This document shows positions 62,401-64,000 of a stretch of DNA of 64,000 nucleotides, piece by piece (position 1 is the first letter of the stretch; the number at the start of each line of letters is the position of its first letter). The DNA is from Halocaridina rubra. Lineage: Eukaryota > Arthropoda > Malacostraca > Decapoda > Atyidae. A program made the position numbers and the translations under genes. The notes under the pieces are model-generated. The model was given only the letters and a program-made list of their open reading frames with translations. It searched no databases and was not told the DNA's origin. The DNA is taken from positions 23,645-87,644 of the forward strand of contig JAXCGZ010011624.1 in assembly GCA_037179515.1 (NCBI GenBank). Direction: 5' to 3'.

Positions 62401-62403
<3 letters not shown>
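61441..62403. repeat. Dispersed repeat fragments and (ATT)n, no gene
   Basis: Short (CT)n at 61471-61490, a fragment of the 160-bp satellite (CCTCCCTGCACTGTTAAC near 61590), the dispersed block 61690-62090 also seen at 45416-45803 and 18640-18925, and (ATT)n at 62087-62174. Positions 62175-62403 are AT-rich without features. Confidence 0.6.

Positions 62404-62487
<84 letters not shown>
62404..62487. repeat. (GA)n microsatellite
   Basis: 84 bp of GA abutting the 3' end of the terminal LINE. Confidence 0.97.
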
Positions 62488-62491
<4 letters not shown>

Positions 62492-64000
62492 TTTTTTTAT
62501 TTTATTAATTTATTGCACCAAGGCGTCAGACATTACATGAGTTCATACAAATAATGCTTCAAATGGATATAAAACCAAGAATTGAACATGGTTTACAGGG
62601 AGGTGTACATATTGATAAAACATTGCTGCATACTAACACACAACTCACAGAATGGCAGCACAGAGTACATTATATGCAAAAGTAAAGCTCAGAGAAACGC
62701 AGAATGCACAAACAGAATTATATAGCAACATACAGAAAATATATGTATAATTCAATATAATTAATGGCCACCAAAGTGAGGAAAACGAGCAAGAATAACA
62801 TCAAGGTTGTCATCATTAAGTAAAAATGAGCAGATCTCTATTAAGTTCTGACCTCGTGGTAAAACATCTCTCACTGCGGGGCACTGAAGACAATAGTGGT
62901 CAAGAGTGTTAGCATTAGTTCGGTCGCATAATGTACAGGAGGTGTACTGTGGCATATCTAGAGTCTGGGAGACCTGCCATAAAGGCCGATACCCCATTCT
63001 GAGCCGAGCACTAACTACATTGTTTTTCCGCACCATTAACCCGTGTCTGCGATACTTGTAGCGACTGTGAAGGAAGTGATCATGGTGCTGTATGGACACA
63101 CTGTTGGCCCTCTCCGTGTCCCTGCGCTGGACCGTCATGGCAAACCCAGCTGAGTAGATGATGTTACGTAGGCATCGGAGGGAGGGCTCAGCGTCCACAG
63201 CATGCCCATCCAGCATACAGGCCGCCTTGGCAAGACGATCCGCTGTGTCGTTGCCAGTCAGCCCAATGTGGGATGGAGTCCACACAAATGACACAACAAG
63301 AGAAGCATCCCGAGCGGCTGCGAGGCGACATAGTATATCTCCCACAGCACGGCCACAGATAGGTCTTGGCGAGGATAGGGCTTGTAGGGCCGATTGGGAG
63401 TCACAAATTATTACCCCATTCACTCGTCGTCGAACAAGGAGAGTCACGGCATCCAAGATGGCATTCAGTTCACAGTAGGTGGAGCTCGACGAGGTGGGTA
63501 GTCTACGGCCAATCCATGAATCAGCCGGCACAGGCGGCTCCATGGTGGGGGAAAACACAGCACATGCCGCCCTCCCATCTGCTTGCAAAGAACCATCAAC
63601 ATAGACGTGGTGTGCTGCAGGGACAGACGTGGATACATCAGCGATAGTCTCCAGAGCTAACTGTCTCTGCAAGGGGGGATAGACATCCTTCGAGGTCGGT
63701 GTATATGTGACAGCGGGAAGGGGGACACGCCAGGGTGGTAAATCTGGGACAGCCGCCTGCACTGGCAGGTCGATGTCAAGGCCACGGAGAATGTCACTCA
63801 CCACCCTGATAAGGTTATGACCTCCTGCTCGAAGTGGGAGACTGGGTGCGTCTGGATCAAGGGACGTCCTCATGACAGCAGAGAAGTACGGAGCAAGAAA
63901 GGGGTAGTGAAGACACTTAACAGTAAAATAGGATACATTGGCATAAATCCTCTCCACAAGAGGGGGTAAGTTGAGCTCCAACTGCATACTCACAATACGG
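62488..64000 (-). mobile_element. LINE with RNase H, 3' part, cut by window edge
   Basis: Minus strand: ORF2 C-terminal part (62761-64000), a 3' UTR of about 270 bp and an A-rich end (T-rich on the plus strand at 62488-62510) next to (GA)n. GC content is clearly higher than its surroundings (about half G+C in the coding part), which suggests a recent arrival. It belongs to an RNase H-bearing lineage, but its protein differs from the LINE at 11332-16461. Confidence 0.85.
62761..63993 (-). CDS. LINE ORF2 C-terminal region: RNase H domain and zinc finger, intact
   Basis: Open for about 410 codons from the window edge to the TAA at 62761. The first listed codon is not a true start; the frame continues past 64000 into the RT. 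The N-terminal part resembles the region after the RT thumb (LPPLVERIYANVSYF). A complete RNase H motif set follows: VYVDGSLQ near residue 128 (Asp), TYCELNAI near 170 (Glu), IICDSQSAL near 194 (Asp) and WTPSHIGLTGNDTADRLAKA near 237-256 (His, Asp). At the end is a finger C-x2-C...H-x4-C (CTLCDRTNANTLDHYCLQC near 361-379). In intact elements the RNase H removes the RNA strand during reverse transcription. No stop or frameshift is seen, so this copy may be young. Confidence 0.9.
   Translation of the reverse strand: MSMQLELNLPPLVERIYANVSYFTVKCLHYPFLAPYFSAVMRTSLDPDAPSLPLRAGGHNLIRVVSDILRGLDIDLPVQAAVPDLPPWRVPLPAVTYTPTSKDVYPPLQRQLALETIADVSTSVPAAHHVYVDGSLQADGRAACAVFSPTMEPPVPADSWIGRRLPTSSSSTYCELNAILDAVTLLVRRRVNGVIICDSQSALQALSSPRPICGRAVGDILCRLAAARDASLVVSFVWTPSHIGLTGNDTADRLAKAACMLDGHAVDAEPSLRCLRNIIYSAGFAMTVQRRDTERANSVSIQHHDHFLHSRYKYRRHGLMVRKNNVVSARLRMGYRPLWQVSQTLDMPQYTSCTLCDRTNANTLDHYCLQCPAVRDVLPRGQNLIEICSFLLNDDNLDVILARFPHFGGH

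Noticed and set aside
63158..63647. Plus-strand frames of 93 and 106 codons
   Set aside because: Antisense to the intact RNase H frame; long only because of higher GC content.

Overview
The window is repeat-dominated DNA from an animal nuclear genome. A decapod crustacean (crab or shrimp type) is my best guess, because of the very long (TA)n, (CT)n and (ATT)n tracts, the APE-type LINEs and the Tigger/pogo-like transposons. That assignment is an inference and has not been tested by any search. I see no convincing host gene, no rRNA and no plausible intact cellular tRNA gene. Every substantial coding region belongs to a transposable element.

Layout. Positions 1-857 are the inner part of a CR1-like LINE ORF2 (minus strand) that runs off the left edge. 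From 858 to about 34850 the window is one large, imperfect inverted repeat. The left arm (858 to about 12990) and the right arm (about 16562 to 34850) contain the same modules in mirror order. From outside to inside these are: a 160-bp satellite inside a Tigger-like element; (TA)n; a tandem array of 275-bp tRNA-like units that itself reverses orientation internally; (TA)n; composite (ATT)n repeats; (CT)n; a degenerate LINE 3' end; (TA)n; unassigned DNA; (TA)n; a small foldback; (TA)n; another (ATT)n composite; (CT)n; and the 5' part of an I-superfamily LINE. The single-copy centre (about 12990-16562) is most of that LINE's ORF2 (endonuclease, RT, RNase H). The arms differ in microsatellite length, in tRNA-like unit count and in private CR1 insertions: left 1494-1850; right 19103-23587 and 25488-26192. 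The opposite arm shows the empty sites of the two right-arm insertions.

From 33383 to 61440 the DNA is mostly Tigger/pogo-derived non-autonomous elements. Their CAGTG termini abut (TA)n tracts, their ends are TATCGCG-rich, and several keep only the N-terminal helix-turn-helix coding part of a transposase. Embedded among them are a tRNA-derived SINE dimer (36650-37065), a nearly complete Tigger transposon with a broken DDD transposase (46543-48934), a LINE 3' end (50536-51387) and two CR1-like copies joined head to tail (52459-57686). One of the two has an uninterrupted 733-codon reverse-transcriptase frame. The right edge (62490-64000, minus strand) is the 3' part of another LINE ORF2 with a complete RNase H motif set.

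The features therefore work as a record of mobile-element activity and not as a pathway. The most notable signals are the nested palindromes (12-18 kb arms, tRNA-array inversion, foldbacks around (TA)n), the birth of a 160-bp satellite inside a DNA transposon, and the recurring retention of a transposase DNA-binding module in otherwise deleted elements.
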